Shown here piece after piece: positions 34,769 to 44,326 of a stretch of 64,000 bases of DNA. A program made the position numbers and the translations under genes. The stretch is from Terrirubrum flagellatum (lineage in GTDB: Bacteria > Pseudomonadota > Alphaproteobacteria > Rhizobiales > Beijerinckiaceae), in contig NZ_CP091851.1 in NCBI RefSeq assembly GCF_022059845.1, forward strand, positions 2,728,001-2,792,000. Direction: 5' to 3'. How positions within the stretch are numbered: the first letter of the stretch is position 1; each line of letters starts with the position of its first letter. Below the pieces are notes generated by a model. The model had not been told where the DNA came from, did no database searches, and was given only the letters and a program-made list of their open reading frames with translations.

Positions 34769-35404
34769 TTGGCCCATTCCGGCTCCTGGCGACCCAAGCT
34801 GATCCTCGCTTCCGGCTCGCCGCGCCGCCTGGCGCTTCTCGAACAGATCGGCCTCAAGCCCGACGCGCTGCTCCCCGCCGACCTCGATGAAACGCCCCTC
34901 AAGGGCGAGAAGGGTCGGCCGCACGCGGTTCGCCTCGCCCGCGAAAAGGCGCTCGCCGCCGCGGCCGTGGCCGCCAGGACGAGCGAACTGGAAAAGAGCT
35001 TCGTGCTTGCCGCCGACACCGTCGTCTGGGCCGTGGGACGCATTCTGCCGAAACCCGATCTGGTCGATCAGGCCGCGCAATGCCTGCGCCTGCTCTCCGG
35101 CCGCTCGCATCGGGTCTACACCGCCATCGCGCTGGTGACGCCCGAGAACAAGCTCAGGCAGAAGCTCGTCGAGACCCGCATCCGCTTCAAGCGGCTGTCT
35201 AAGGACGATATCGAATCCTATCTCGCGTCAGGCGAATGGCGCGGCAAGGCGGGAGGCTACGCCATTCAGGGCCTCGCCGGCGCCTTCGCGCAGAAGATCG
35301 TCGGCTCCTATTCGTCGGTCGTTGGGCTGCCGCTCAACGAGACCATGACGCTCTTGGGCGGCGAAGGTTTCCCCGTCCATTTCAACTGGCTGAACGCCGC
35401 GTGA
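34769..35404 (+). CDS. maf: Maf-family nucleotide pyrophosphatase, 211 aa
   Basis: Maf proteins hydrolyse non-canonical nucleoside triphosphates. [18 protein letters not shown] is the family signature and [16 protein letters not shown] the catalytic Asp region. The start is TTG 34769; no ATG is available. It lies 24 bases after infA and 17 bases before yacG, forming one unit that is widely conserved in the group. The specific subfamily (m7GTP, dTTP/UTP) cannot be fixed from the sequence alone. Confidence 0.92.
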   Translation: MAHSGSWRPKLILASGSPRRLALLEQIGLKPDALLPADLDETPLKGEKGRPHAVRLAREKALAAAAVAARTSELEKSFVLAADTVVWAVGRILPKPDLVDQAAQCLRLLSGRSHRVYTAIALVTPENKLRQKLVETRIRFKRLSKDDIESYLASGEWRGKAGGYAIQGLAGAFAQKIVGSYSSVVGLPLNETMTLLGGEGFPVHFNWLNAA

Positions 35405-35421
35405 CGCGGACTGCGCCTCAA

Positions 35422-35634
35422 ATGAACGACAACGCTTCAACCACGACCGACGCCGCGAAGGCCTGCCCGATCTGCGGCAAGCCGCGTGACGCGCGCTTCC
35501 GTCCCTTCTGTTCGAAGCGCTGCGCCGACGTCGATCTCAATCGCTGGCTGAAGGGCTCCTACGCCATCCCCGTCACGGAGAATGATGATGAAGATGGCGA
35601 GGACGCCGCGGAGATACAGCCGCGCCGGGATTAG
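35422..35634 (+). CDS. yacG: DNA gyrase inhibitor YacG, 70 aa
   Basis: A small zinc-binding protein: Cys15, Cys18, Cys30 and Cys34 form the C-x2-C-x11-C-x3-C site in CPICGKP and PFCSKRCADVDLNRWLKGSY, a clear YacG signature. An acidic tail follows. I chose ATG 35422; a GTG at 35401 overlapping the maf stop is possible. It is convergent with psd at a distance of 8 bases. E. coli YacG binds GyrB and inhibits its activity. Confidence 0.9.
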   Translation: MNDNASTTTDAAKACPICGKPRDARFRPFCSKRCADVDLNRWLKGSYAIPVTENDDEDGEDAAEIQPRRD

Positions 35635-35642
35635 CGGTGCGA

Positions 35643-36338
35643 TCAGTGGGTGCGATAAGTCCGCGTCGCGGCCGGGCGCGCATCGGCGATAACGGTCTCG
35701 CCGGCGACGCAAGTCTGACCGAGACCAACGAGCGGCGTCACGCCTTCCGGCAAATAGACATCGACGCGCGAACCGAATCTGATGAGGCCGTAGCGCTCGC
35801 CCGCCAGCAGCGTTTCGCCTTCGCGCGTGAAGGAGACGATGCGGCGCGCGATGAGGCCCGCGATCTGCACGATGCCGAAGCGCTGGCCGTTGCTCTCGAT
35901 GATCATCGAGGAACGCTCATTGTCATCAGACGCCTTGTCGAGATCGGCGTTGAGAAAGAGGCCGGGACGATAGGCGATCTTCTCGATCCGGCCGGGAACC
36001 GGCGCGCGATTCACATGGCAGTCGAACACGTTCATGAACACCGAGATGCGCGTCATCGGCAGATCGGAGAGACCAAGCTCCGGCGGCGGAACAGCGGACG
36101 CGATCATCGACACGCGGCCATCGGCTGGCGAGATCACCAGCCCTTCCGCCATCGGCGTCGTGCGCGCGGGATCGCGGAAGAAATAGCAGCACCACATCGT
36201 CAGGATGAATCCGATCCATCCCAGCGGCTGCCAGATGTAAGACAGGATCGCCGTCGCCACCGCGAACGCCAGGATGAAGATGTAGCCTTCGTGATGGATC
36301 GGAACGATCTGCTTGCGGATCGAGTCGATGACGGACAT
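35643..36338 (-). CDS. psd: Phosphatidylserine decarboxylase, 231 aa
   Basis: This converts phosphatidylserine to phosphatidylethanolamine. It belongs to the short archaeal/alphaproteobacterial PSD class with two N-terminal membrane helices. The autocleavage site is Gly189-Ser190 in [12 protein letters not shown], where Ser190 becomes the pyruvoyl group. [12 protein letters not shown] near residue 110 is the conserved His-containing segment. It is 35 bases downstream of an Atm1-type ABC gene on the same strand. Confidence 0.95.
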   Translation of the reverse strand: MSVIDSIRKQIVPIHHEGYIFILAFAVATAILSYIWQPLGWIGFILTMWCCYFFRDPARTTPMAEGLVISPADGRVSMIASAVPPPELGLSDLPMTRISVFMNVFDCHVNRAPVPGRIEKIAYRPGLFLNADLDKASDDNERSSMIIESNGQRFGIVQIAGLIARRIVSFTREGETLLAGERYGLIRFGSRVDVYLPEGVTPLVGLGQTCVAGETVIADARPAATRTYRTH

Positions 36339-36373
36339 GTTTCCCTCAGTTCAATTCAGCGCGCTTGCGCGCA

Positions 36374-38281
36374 TCAAACAGTTAGCGAAACGCGCACGCT
36401 CGGCGCTTCCGCGTCACGCGCACGCTTGATGGTTTCCTCGGCTTCGGCGACCTGCCGCTGGCGGTTCCACAACGCAGCGTAGGCGCCGTCCAGCGCCAGC
36501 AGTTGCGCATGGGAGCCGCGTTCGACGATCACGCCCTGATCGAGCACGATGATCTCGTCGGCGTTGATGACGGTCGAGAGCCGGTGCGCGATGACGACAG
36601 TCGTGCGTCCCTTCGAGACGCGATCGAGCGCTGTCTGGATTTCGCGTTCGGTGAAGGTGTCGAGCGCGGATGTCGCCTCGTCGAGCACAAGGATCGGCGG
36701 CCCTTTCAGGATGGTGCGCGCGATCGCGACACGCTGCTTCTCGCCGCCCGAGAGTTTCAGACCGCGCTCGCCGACCGACGTCTCGTAGCCCTCAGGCAGA
36801 CTGCGGATGAAACCGTCGATCTGGGCCAGCCGCGCCGCCTCCTCGACCTCCGCGTCGGTCGCGTCCCAACGGCCATAACGGACATTGTAGCGGATGCTGT
36901 CGTTGAACAGCACCGTGTCCTGCGGGACCATGCCGATGGCGGAGCGCAGCGACACCTGCGTGACCTCGCGGATGTCCTGCCCGTCGATCGTGATGCGCCC
37001 GCCCTGCGGCTCGTAGAAGCGGAACAACAGGCGCGAAATCGTCGATTTGCCTGCGCCCGATGGTCCCACGATTGCGATCGTCTTGCCCGAGGGCACCTCG
37101 AAGGACACGCCCTTGAGGATCGGCCGTTCCGGCACATAGGCGAAATGGACGTTCTCGAAGCGCACCGCCGCTTCGCTCACCTTCAGATCGGGCGCGCCCG
37201 GCTTGTCCTGAATTTCCGGCCCCCGCGCGAGCAGCGTGAACATCTCCTCGATGTCGAGCGAGGCCTGCTTGATCTCGCGATAGAGCGTGCCCATGAAATT
37301 GAGCGGCTGGTAGAGCTGCAGCAGCAGCGCGTTGATCAGGATGAAGTCGCCGATCGTATTACGTCCGTCGCGGATCGCCTGCACGCAGAGCGCCATCGAC
37401 AACATCAGCCCGATCGAGAAGATCAGCGCCTGCCCGAAATTCAGCGCCGCAAGCGACTGATAGGCGCGGATGCTGTTCTTCTCATAGGTCGATACCGACT
37501 TGTCGTAGCGCTCGGTCTCGCGCTTCTCCGCGACGAAATATTTCACCGTCTCGAAATTCAGCAGCGAGTCGATCGCCTTGGTGTTGGCGTCGGTGTCGCT
37601 CTCATTCATCGAGCGTCTGATGCTGATGCGCCAGTCCGTCGCCTTCACCGTGAAGAACATGTAGACGCAGACCATGGCGACGAGGATGACGACATAGCGC
37701 CATTCGAACTGCCAGAGCAGAATCGCGATCAGCAGCAGGAACTCGACGATCACGGGCACGAGCTGGTTGAGCCCGAGCCTGACGAGCTCCTCGATGGCGT
37801 TGCGGCCGCGCTCCAGCACGCGGGTCAGGCCGCCGGTCTTGCGTTCGAGATGGAAGCGCAACGACAAACGATGCAGATGCGCGAAGGTCTCGAGCGCAAG
37901 GCGCCGCACCGCATGCATGAACACCGGCGCGAAGACGGAGTCGCGCAGCTGAATGAGAGCGGCGGAGAGCACGCGGGCCAAACCATAAGCGAGCGTCAGC
38001 GCCAGCGGCGCGGCGGCCAGCCATGGCCAGAGTTCGGCCAGCCCGACCGAACCGTGGCCGCCGCCGGCGAGTGCGTCGGTCGTCCATTTCAGCGCGTAAG
38101 GGATCGCCAGCAGCATCAACCGCCCGGCGACCAGCAGAACGAAGGCCGCAACCACGCGCGTCTGCAGGTCGCTCCGATCCTGCGGCCAGAGATAGGGCCA
38201 GAGCGAGCGGAAGGCGGACAGGAACCCGCCCTTCGGCGGCGGCGCGGCGCGCGTCTCTGTCTGCGGGAGGGCGATGGACAT
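36374..38281 (-). CDS. Atm1/HMT1-type ABC exporter, 635 aa
   Basis: A membrane domain of six helices (residues ~40-320) is followed by an ATPase with Walker A GPSGAGKST (406-414), signature LSGGEKQRV and Walker B ILVLDEATSALD. DTDANTKAIDSLLNFETVKY is the typical Atm1/ABCB7 segment, whose members export glutathione-linked sulfur or metal compounds. ATG 38281 (MSIALPQTETR) is preferred to longer starts in the LOG promoter region. It shares a unit with psd, which is unusual and may be a lipid or stress link. Confidence 0.9.
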   Translation of the reverse strand: MSIALPQTETRAAPPPKGGFLSAFRSLWPYLWPQDRSDLQTRVVAAFVLLVAGRLMLLAIPYALKWTTDALAGGGHGSVGLAELWPWLAAAPLALTLAYGLARVLSAALIQLRDSVFAPVFMHAVRRLALETFAHLHRLSLRFHLERKTGGLTRVLERGRNAIEELVRLGLNQLVPVIVEFLLLIAILLWQFEWRYVVILVAMVCVYMFFTVKATDWRISIRRSMNESDTDANTKAIDSLLNFETVKYFVAEKRETERYDKSVSTYEKNSIRAYQSLAALNFGQALIFSIGLMLSMALCVQAIRDGRNTIGDFILINALLLQLYQPLNFMGTLYREIKQASLDIEEMFTLLARGPEIQDKPGAPDLKVSEAAVRFENVHFAYVPERPILKGVSFEVPSGKTIAIVGPSGAGKSTISRLLFRFYEPQGGRITIDGQDIREVTQVSLRSAIGMVPQDTVLFNDSIRYNVRYGRWDATDAEVEEAARLAQIDGFIRSLPEGYETSVGERGLKLSGGEKQRVAIARTILKGPPILVLDEATSALDTFTEREIQTALDRVSKGRTTVVIAHRLSTVINADEIIVLDQGVIVERGSHAQLLALDGAYAALWNRQRQVAEAEETIKRARDAEAPSVRVSLTV

Positions 38282-38413
38282 CAGGAACTCGGAAAAGCGC
38301 GGCGGCGTCAGGCATATAGGAACGGCGACCCGGCAAGGCGACCGCGGCGCCCTCATGCCCGGTTTGGCGGCATCGGAGCAAGCGCGATCCGCTCCCGGCC
38401 GATACACTGAGCC

Positions 38414-39019
38414 ATGCCTGATCTGATTCGTTCCGTCTGCGTCTATTGCGGCTCAAGCCCCGGCCACGACCCCTCCTATGCCCAGGCCGCAAGGGAACTC
38501 GGGCGCATTCTCGCCGAGGAAGGCGTGAAGCTCGTCTATGGCGGCGGCGGCTCCGGCGTCATGGGTGAAATCGCCCGCGCCACGCTCGCCCATGGCGGCC
38601 ATGTGCTTGGAATCATCCCCAGCTTTTTGAGAGAGCGGGAGGTTCAGCTCAACGAATGCACCGAGCTTGTCGTCGTCCCCGACATGCATGTGCGCAAGCA
38701 GCGCATGTTCGATGAGGCCGACGCGTTCGTCGCGCTGCCCGGCGGCGTCGGCACGCTGGAAGAACTCGCCGAACAGATGACCTGGGCGCAGATCGGCCGG
38801 CACACAAAGCCGATCCTCATCGCAGATGTCAGCGGCTTCTGGCGGCCGCTTCTCTCGCTCTTCGCGCATATGCGCGAAGCGGGCTTCATCCGCGCCGAGA
38901 ACGAGGTGAAGCCGATCGTGGCGGAAAAGATCATCGACGTGCTGCCGATGCTCCGCGCTGCGGCGCAGCGCACGGCCGCAGCAGGAACGCCGAATTCCGA
39001 AATCGTTACGCGGTTTTAG
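38414..39019 (+). CDS. LOG-family Rossmann protein (TIGR00730), 201 aa
   Basis: The N-terminus SVCVYCGSSPGHDP, then VYGGGGSGVMG (42-51), VRKQRMFDEADAFVALPG and PGGVGTLEE (109-117) give the LOG fold. This is the cytokinin-activating nucleotide-5'-monophosphate phosphoribohydrolase family, which in bacteria often removes ribose-5-phosphate from nucleotides. It is divergent from the Atm1-type gene by 132 bases. I would not claim cytokinin production from this alone. Confidence 0.9.
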   Translation: MPDLIRSVCVYCGSSPGHDPSYAQAARELGRILAEEGVKLVYGGGGSGVMGEIARATLAHGGHVLGIIPSFLREREVQLNECTELVVVPDMHVRKQRMFDEADAFVALPGGVGTLEELAEQMTWAQIGRHTKPILIADVSGFWRPLLSLFAHMREAGFIRAENEVKPIVAEKIIDVLPMLRAAAQRTAAAGTPNSEIVTRF

Positions 39020-39149
39020 TTCGCGCCGGACCCGGTTTTTCCACATCGAGGCCGCACCCTCGCCACGGTCCGACCTCAGTGCTAGCAGTTGTGCCATCGA
39101 AGGCCGCCCGGGCGATGGGCGGCTTTGACGAAACGTGAGGGGACGCTCC

Positions 39150-39557
39150 ATGAAGTTTACGGTCGTTGCGCCGGTATGCGCCGCTTTTGCTCTGGGACTT
39201 TTCGCGAGTGCGCATGCGCAGACCCAGACCGCGCCGGCGGCCCAACCCGACGCGACCGCGCAGCCGGCGAAGCCAAAGCCAAAGCCGCGCAAGGACAAGA
39301 ACAATGCGGCTTCCGTGACCATCACCAACGGCCGCACCGCGCCGCTGCAGGCTTTCGAACTCAGCACCGACGCGCAGCCGCCCGTCATCGTCGCGAAGCT
39401 GTCGAAGCCGCTGGCGCCGGGCAAATCCGCCACGCTGCCAATCAAGGGCAAGCATGGCTGCTCCTTCGACGTGCGCGGCGCCTTCGCCGACGATTCCACC
39501 GTTGAGAATGACGGCGTCAATGTCTGCAAGGATGGCAAGCTGCGCCTCAGCGAGTGA
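39150..39557 (+). CDS. Exported hypothetical protein, 135 aa
   Basis: A signal peptide (MKFTVVAPVCAAFALGLFAS then AHAQ) is followed by a Pro/Lys/Ala-rich linker (residues ~25-50) and an Ig-like beta domain with Cys at GCSFDVRG and VCKDGKLRL. GAGGGGA lies upstream of ATG 39150. The linker could be a flexible tether in the periplasm. I recognise no family. It stands alone between the LOG gene and the convergent cimA. Confidence 0.7.
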   Translation: MKFTVVAPVCAAFALGLFASAHAQTQTAPAAQPDATAQPAKPKPKPRKDKNNAASVTITNGRTAPLQAFELSTDAQPPVIVAKLSKPLAPGKSATLPIKGKHGCSFDVRGAFADDSTVENDGVNVCKDGKLRLSE

Positions 39558-39679
39558 CTCGCAACGCCGGCGCGCTGGAGCAACGTGCGGAAAAGTGGGA
39601 ACCGGTTTTCCGCGAAACGTTGCGACAAACAAAGAGCTGGAGCGGCGCGTCGATTCAATCTTAACGCGCGCCGCTCGAA

Positions 39680-41275
39680 TCAGACCTTCGCGCCGGCCCT
39701 GATCAGCTTGTAGGTGATGGAATCGACGAGCGCCTGGAACGAGGCGTCGATGATGTTCGAGGACACGCCGACCGTCGTCCAGCGCGCGCCGCTTTCATCG
39801 ACGCTTTCAACAAGCACGCGCGTCACCGCATCCGAGCCGCCCTGGAAGATGCGGACCTTGAAGTCCGCAAGGCTCATCCCCTCGATCAGCGACTGATATT
39901 TGCCGAGATCCTTGCGCAGCGCGAGATCGAGCGCGTTCACGGGGCCGCTGCCTTCGGCCGCCGAGATCAACGTCTCGCCGGCGACCTTCACCTTCACCGT
40001 CGCTTCTGAAAACGTCACGAGCTGGCCGACCGCGTTGTAGCGGCGCTGGACGTTCACGTTGAAGCGCTCGACTTCGAAGAAACCAGGGACTTCGCCGAGC
40101 GCGCGGCGCGCCAGGAGATAGAAGGACGCGTCGGCGCCCTCGAAGGCGTAGCCCTGCGCCTCCTTCTCCTTCACCTCGTCGAGCACGCGCCCGATGCGCG
40201 GATCGTTCTTTTCGAGCTTCACGCCGATGCGATGCAATTCGGCGAGCACATTGGACTTGCCGGCCTGATCCGACACGAGCACACGCCGCGCATTGCCGAC
40301 CGTTTCAGGCGGCACATGCTCATAGGTCGTGGGGTCTTTCACGAGCGCGGAGGCATGAATGCCGGTCTTGGTGACGAAGGCGTTGGCGCCGACATAGGGC
40401 GCATAGCGGTTCGGCGAGCGATTGAGGATTTCATCGAGCGCGCGCGACACGCGCGTCAGTTCGCCAAGCGCCACGTCGCTGACGCCGATTTCATATCTGT
40501 CCTTCAACTCGGACTTGAGCTTCAGCGCGCCAATCAGCGTGACGAGATTGGCGTTGCCGCAGCGCTCGCCAAGGCCATTCAGCGTGCCCTGAATCTGGCG
40601 AGCGCCGGCGCGCACCGCTGCAAGGGAGTTCGCCACCGCGCAACCGGAATCGTCATGGGCGTGGATTCCGAGGTGATCGCCGGACACGACGGTTGCGACA
40701 TCGGCCACGATGCGTTCGACCTCCTGCGGGAGCGTGCCGCCATTGGTGTCGCACAGCACGACCCAGCGCGCGCCTGACTCGTGGGCGGCCTTCGCGCATT
40801 GCAGGGCGTAATCGCGATTGTTCTTGTAACCGTCGAAGAAGTGCTCGCAATCGACCAGCGCCTCGCGACCGGCCGCGGTCGCGGCCTTCACGCTGTCGCG
40901 GATCGAGGCGAGATTTTCTTCGGGCGTCGTCTCCAGCGCGACGCGGACATGCAGGTCCCAGGATTTCGCGACGTAACAGATCGCGCTCGCTTTCGCGTCG
41001 ATGAGCTGCGCAACGCCGGGATCGTTGGCGACGGAGCGGCCCGGCCGGCGCGTCATGCCGAACGCCGTCCACTTCGCCTTCATCTCGCGCGGCTTCGCGA
41101 AGAGATCGGTGTCGAGCGGATTGGCGCCGGGATAGCCGCCCTCGACATAGTCGACACCGAGCTCATCGAGCAGGTTCGCGACCGCGAGCTTGTCGTCGAG
41201 GGAGAAATCGACGCCCGCCGTCTGCGCGCCGTCGCGCAGCGTGGTGTCGAAGAGATAAAGTCGCTCTTTCGTCAT
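39680..41275 (-). CDS. cimA: Citramalate synthase, 531 aa
   Basis: This belongs to the DRE-TIM metallolyase family, with YLFDTTLRDGAQTAGVDFS at the N-terminus (metal and substrate residues), VDYVEGGYPGANP and IHAHDDSGCAVANS (metal His). The C-terminal LeuA-like allosteric domain ends with ASFQALVDSITYKLIR. It condenses pyruvate with acetyl-CoA to citramalate for isoleucine. ATG 41275 overlaps the GNAT stop by four bases (ATGA). The cysS-GNAT-cimA order is conserved in rhizobia. Confidence 0.92.
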   Translation of the reverse strand: MTKERLYLFDTTLRDGAQTAGVDFSLDDKLAVANLLDELGVDYVEGGYPGANPLDTDLFAKPREMKAKWTAFGMTRRPGRSVANDPGVAQLIDAKASAICYVAKSWDLHVRVALETTPEENLASIRDSVKAATAAGREALVDCEHFFDGYKNNRDYALQCAKAAHESGARWVVLCDTNGGTLPQEVERIVADVATVVSGDHLGIHAHDDSGCAVANSLAAVRAGARQIQGTLNGLGERCGNANLVTLIGALKLKSELKDRYEIGVSDVALGELTRVSRALDEILNRSPNRYAPYVGANAFVTKTGIHASALVKDPTTYEHVPPETVGNARRVLVSDQAGKSNVLAELHRIGVKLEKNDPRIGRVLDEVKEKEAQGYAFEGADASFYLLARRALGEVPGFFEVERFNVNVQRRYNAVGQLVTFSEATVKVKVAGETLISAAEGSGPVNALDLALRKDLGKYQSLIEGMSLADFKVRIFQGGSDAVTRVLVESVDESGARWTTVGVSSNIIDASFQALVDSITYKLIRAGAKV

Positions 41276-41772
41276 TGCGGGCGCCGTTCCGGCGTTTCCG
41301 CCGTGAGGGGCTTCTCCATGCTGGTGTTGGCGAGCCATTCGCCGGCGCGGTGGACCGAATTGCGCTGCTTCATGACGAAGCCGCGATGCTCGAAGAATTC
41401 GAGAGCGGTGTCGCTCGCATCGACCGTCATTTTCTTCGCGCCGCGATTGCGCGCAAGTTTTTCAAGCGCGTCGAACAAAGTGGTCGCAAGCCCCTGCCCG
41501 ACATAATCAGGATGCACGTAGAGATGATCGACATGCTCATTGTCCTTCAGCGACGCGAACGCCGCCGGTTCATCATCGACGGTCGCGATCAGCGTGAGAT
41601 GCTGCGTGACGCGCTTGACGAAGGCGTCCTCGTCTTCCGCCGCGCTCATCCAGGCTTCGCGCTGCGCTTCGCTGTAGTCGTCGGCGGTCAGTTCCTCGAC
41701 GCTTGAGAGGAAGATGTCGACGAGCGCCTTCGCATCGGCGGGGAGATAGGGGCGAAGCGCGATGGCGGTCAT
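41272..41772 (-). CDS. GNAT N-acetyltransferase, 166 aa
   Basis: VHPDYVGQGLATTLFDAL is the acetyl-CoA pyrophosphate-binding motif A, and ASDTALEFFEHRGFVMKQ is motif B. The N-terminus reads MTAIALRPYLPADAKALVDI. The longer start at 41856 overlaps non-coding sequence. It overlaps cimA by ATGA. The substrate is unknown. Confidence 0.88.
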   Translation of the reverse strand: MTAIALRPYLPADAKALVDIFLSSVEELTADDYSEAQREAWMSAAEDEDAFVKRVTQHLTLIATVDDEPAAFASLKDNEHVDHLYVHPDYVGQGLATTLFDALEKLARNRGAKKMTVDASDTALEFFEHRGFVMKQRNSVHRAGEWLANTSMEKPLTAETPERRPQ

Positions 41773-41862
41773 GGGCGCGCTCCCCGTCCCCGGAACGGTG
41801 AAGCGCAGCGGAACCGCGTCCGGGGTCCAGCGAAAGACTCGCGAGCGACTTGCCACGCCGAA

Positions 41863-41881
41863 GCAAAACCATCGGTTTTGC
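41863..41881 (-). terminator. Candidate stem-loop terminator after cysS
   Basis: GCAAAACC-ATC-GGTTTTGC is a perfect 8-bp stem with a three-base loop, located ~295 bases after the cysS stop and ~90 bases before the GNAT start. There is no strong T-run, so intrinsic termination is uncertain. Confidence 0.35.
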
Positions 41882-42059
41882 GAAGGCGGGAGCGAGCACG
41901 ATACTCAACAATGAAAGAAGCGCGCCTGCCGGCGCGGATTCTTTCTCTGGGCTCCGGTCTCCCTTCCGCTCGGCTCCCTCCTCGCTGCAGGGAACCGGGG
42001 ACGGCGGAGCGCCTTTCACCGCAACAGCGATGCTGCAATTTCGGCGTCCCTCTCCCCGC

Positions 42060-42147
42060 GTCATGGCCGGGCGTGGCCCGGCCATCCACGAATGATGACG
42101 ACGTTGCAAAGAATGACGTGGATGGCCGGGCCACGCCCGGCCATGAC
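42060..42147. repeat. Paired REP hairpins (31-bp perfect inverted repeat)
   Basis: The arms 42060-42090 and 42117-42147 are exact reverse complements, separated by 26 bases. Each arm alone also folds as a hairpin: ATGGCCGGGC-GTG-GCCCGGCCAT on the left and ATGGCCGGGC-CAC-GCCCGGCCAT on the right. This is the layout of REP doublets/BIMEs, which are spread by RAYT transposases. Confidence 0.8.
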
Positions 42148-42175
42148 AACTGGAGGTGTATGGAAGCAAAACACA

Positions 42176-43654
42176 TCATCGCCTCGCCTCCCATGTCGTC
42201 GTGCCGTCCTTGTTGTCCTTCAGCACGACGCCCATCGCGAGCAGTTCATCGCGGATGCGGTCGGATTCGGCCCAGTTCTTTGCAGCGCGGGCTGCTGCAC
42301 GGGAATCCATCAATGCTTCGATTTTCAAGTTGAAAGCATCATCGGTGGCCGCCTTAAAAAGGTGAGCCTGTTCGTGCGCGTCCCATGCCCACCGTCGAAG
42401 ACCCAGAAAATCCACTGTCGAAGCGAGTTCAGTAGCAGCAATAGCGCTGCCCGCTCGCGCCGACGAAGCCAAGCTGTGCAGGTGCGCCAGCGCTGGCGAA
42501 AAATTTAGGTCATCAGACAATGCGGAAATGACCTCGTTCGAGACTTTCGTGGGCGCATCCTGAGGATTGGTAGCGATATGGAATGGAGCCAAAGCTCGCC
42601 ACCAATTCTCGATAATCTGGGCATTTTCCTCCAACGCCCTTACCGTCCAGTCGATCGGCTGACGATAATGCGTCTTCAGCATCGCAAGGCGCAGCACTTC
42701 GCCCGGCCATGAGCGGCCGCCGAACTTGTCCGTCGTCAACAGCTCGTTGATCGTCACGAAGTTGCCAAGCGACTTCGACATCTTCTCGCCTTCCACCTGC
42801 AGGAAGCCGTTATGCATCCAGACGCTCGCCATCTTCACAGGGCCATTTTCTTGGCCAAAGGCGCAGCAGGTCTGCGCGATCTCGTTCTCATGATGGGGAA
42901 AAATGAGATCGAGCCCGCCGGCATGGATGTCGAAGGTTTCGCCAAGCAGCGCGCCTGACATGGCGGAGCATTCGATATGCCAGCCCGGCCGACCATAGCC
43001 CCACGGCGACTCCCAGCCCGGCTCCGTCTCGGGGTTCGACGGCTTCCACAGCACGAAATCCATGGGATCGCGCTTGTAGGGCGCGACATCCACGCGCGCG
43101 CCAGCGATCATGTCGTCGATCGAGCGACGCGACAGCCGGCCATAGTTCGGCATCGACGGCACATCAAACAGCACATGCCCTTCCGCCGCATAGGCGTGGC
43201 CGCGCGCGATCAGCTTCTCGATGATCCGCACCATGTCGGTCGGCTGCGTCGCGCTCGCGACAAAATCCGTCGCGCGCGGCTCATGCGTCGGCCTGAGCGC
43301 GCCAAGCCCGTCCACATCTCTGTGGAACTGCGCCATCGTGCCATCAGTGAGCGCGCGAATTTCCTCGGTCAGCGGCCGCTTCTTCGTCCAGCGTTCGAAG
43401 GCGCGCGTGTTGATCTTGTCGTCGACGTCGGTGATGTTGCGGACGTAAGTGACGTGATCCGCGCCATAGAGATGGCGCAGCAGCCGGAACAGCACGTCGA
43501 AGACGATCACCGGCCGCGCGTTGCCGATATGCGCGTCGTCATAGACGGTCGGGCCGCAGACATACATGCGCACGTTTTTCGGATCGAGGGGAGCGAACTC
43601 CTCCTTCGTCCGGGTCAGCGTGTTGTAGAGCCTGAGCTTCGGTTGCTCGACCAT
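42176..43654 (-). CDS. cysS: Cysteinyl-tRNA synthetase, 492 aa
   Basis: This class I synthetase charges tRNA-Cys. The HIGH motif is HIGN (42-45), KMSKS is at 290-294 and a zinc site is formed by Cys33, Cys228 and HHENE (253-257). The length is normal. The ATG at 43654 starts [13 protein letters not shown]. It is divergent by 330 bases from an exported-protein gene and is the first gene of the cysS-GNAT-cimA series, although the 403-base gap suggests separate transcription. Confidence 0.96.
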   Translation of the reverse strand: MVEQPKLRLYNTLTRTKEEFAPLDPKNVRMYVCGPTVYDDAHIGNARPVIVFDVLFRLLRHLYGADHVTYVRNITDVDDKINTRAFERWTKKRPLTEEIRALTDGTMAQFHRDVDGLGALRPTHEPRATDFVASATQPTDMVRIIEKLIARGHAYAAEGHVLFDVPSMPNYGRLSRRSIDDMIAGARVDVAPYKRDPMDFVLWKPSNPETEPGWESPWGYGRPGWHIECSAMSGALLGETFDIHAGGLDLIFPHHENEIAQTCCAFGQENGPVKMASVWMHNGFLQVEGEKMSKSLGNFVTINELLTTDKFGGRSWPGEVLRLAMLKTHYRQPIDWTVRALEENAQIIENWWRALAPFHIATNPQDAPTKVSNEVISALSDDLNFSPALAHLHSLASSARAGSAIAATELASTVDFLGLRRWAWDAHEQAHLFKAATDDAFNLKIEALMDSRAAARAAKNWAESDRIRDELLAMGVVLKDNKDGTTTWEARR

Positions 43655-43984
43655 GATGTCCCGTCCCTGCCGCTGGCCGGGCGCCGGTTCATGAGGGGAT
43701 CAGGACGAACGACGACAGGCCAGCGATGTGCGCTAGCTGCAAATCGAAATGAGGCTGATGAGCCCGGTCGTCATATCGGTCCTATGCGCGCGCGCTGCGC
43801 CTCCGTCAAGCCACTCCCGCCGTTCCGGCAGGTGGCGGGAGCGGCTTCCGACTGTTAACGGGTCATCAACCTATCGCCGCCGAGTCGCCTGGGGACAACA
43901 CGTATTCCTTCCTAGCGGCAACTTTCCGTTAACCGCCTTCAGGCTTGATCGGGCGTCATTTTCGCCCGCCCGACCGAGAATCTT
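43655..43984. other. Divergent intergenic region cysS/exported protein
   Basis: No gene is visible. A perfect 8-bp stem with a 12-base loop, CTCCCGCC...GGCGGGAG, lies near 43807-43834. It could act in the cysS leader or between the divergent promoters; there is no T-box-like sequence. Confidence 0.4.
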
Positions 43985-44317
43985 ATGCTTCGCGCCCAGT
44001 TGCTCAGAACGAGCGTCATCATCGCCGCCATGGCCGCCTTGTCCGCCGTCTGCAGCGTCGCCCGGGCGGAAGAGCCCCGCAGCTTCATCCTGCCGGAGAA
44101 TGACGGCTATGGCGTCGGCGAGTGCCTGGCGCAGGGTCCGAAATCGAGCTGCGGCCGCGTCGTCGCCGACGCCTGGTGCGAATCCAAGGGCTACGCCAAG
44201 GCGAAGACCTTCGGCCGCGGCGACATGGGCGACGTGACGGGATCGGTGAGGCCGGGCGCGACCCCGGTCGCCGATGCGCCGGCGCCCACGATGGTGATCA
44301 TCACCTGCGACGGCTAG
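43985..44317 (+). CDS. Exported hypothetical protein, 110 aa
   Basis: A signal peptide covers the first ~29 residues (VIIAAMAALSAVCSVARAEE). The mature part, FILPENDGYGVGECLAQGPK and CGRVVADAWCESKGYAKAKT, has four cysteines and probably folds through disulfides. It is similar in style to small secreted proteins of rhizobia, with no known function. It is convergent with creA at a distance of 9 bases. Confidence 0.75.
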   Translation: MLRAQLLRTSVIIAAMAALSAVCSVARAEEPRSFILPENDGYGVGECLAQGPKSSCGRVVADAWCESKGYAKAKTFGRGDMGDVTGSVRPGATPVADAPAPTMVIITCDG

Positions 44318-44326
44318 AGCAGAAGA

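Larger units (their letters stand above)
41773..42175. other. Intergenic between cysS and GNAT with hairpins and a REP pair
   Basis: This 403-base gap contains no supportable gene. It holds a stem-loop at 41863-41881 and a large perfect inverted repeat at 42060-42147 described separately. Short frames here are produced by GC-rich sequence in the repeats. Confidence 0.6.

Noticed and set aside
36503-38410. 635-codon plus-strand frame opposite the Atm1-type exporter
   Set aside because: The exporter has all ABC motifs on the minus strand; the plus frame is repetitive Arg/Asp/Glu sequence typical of antisense shadows.
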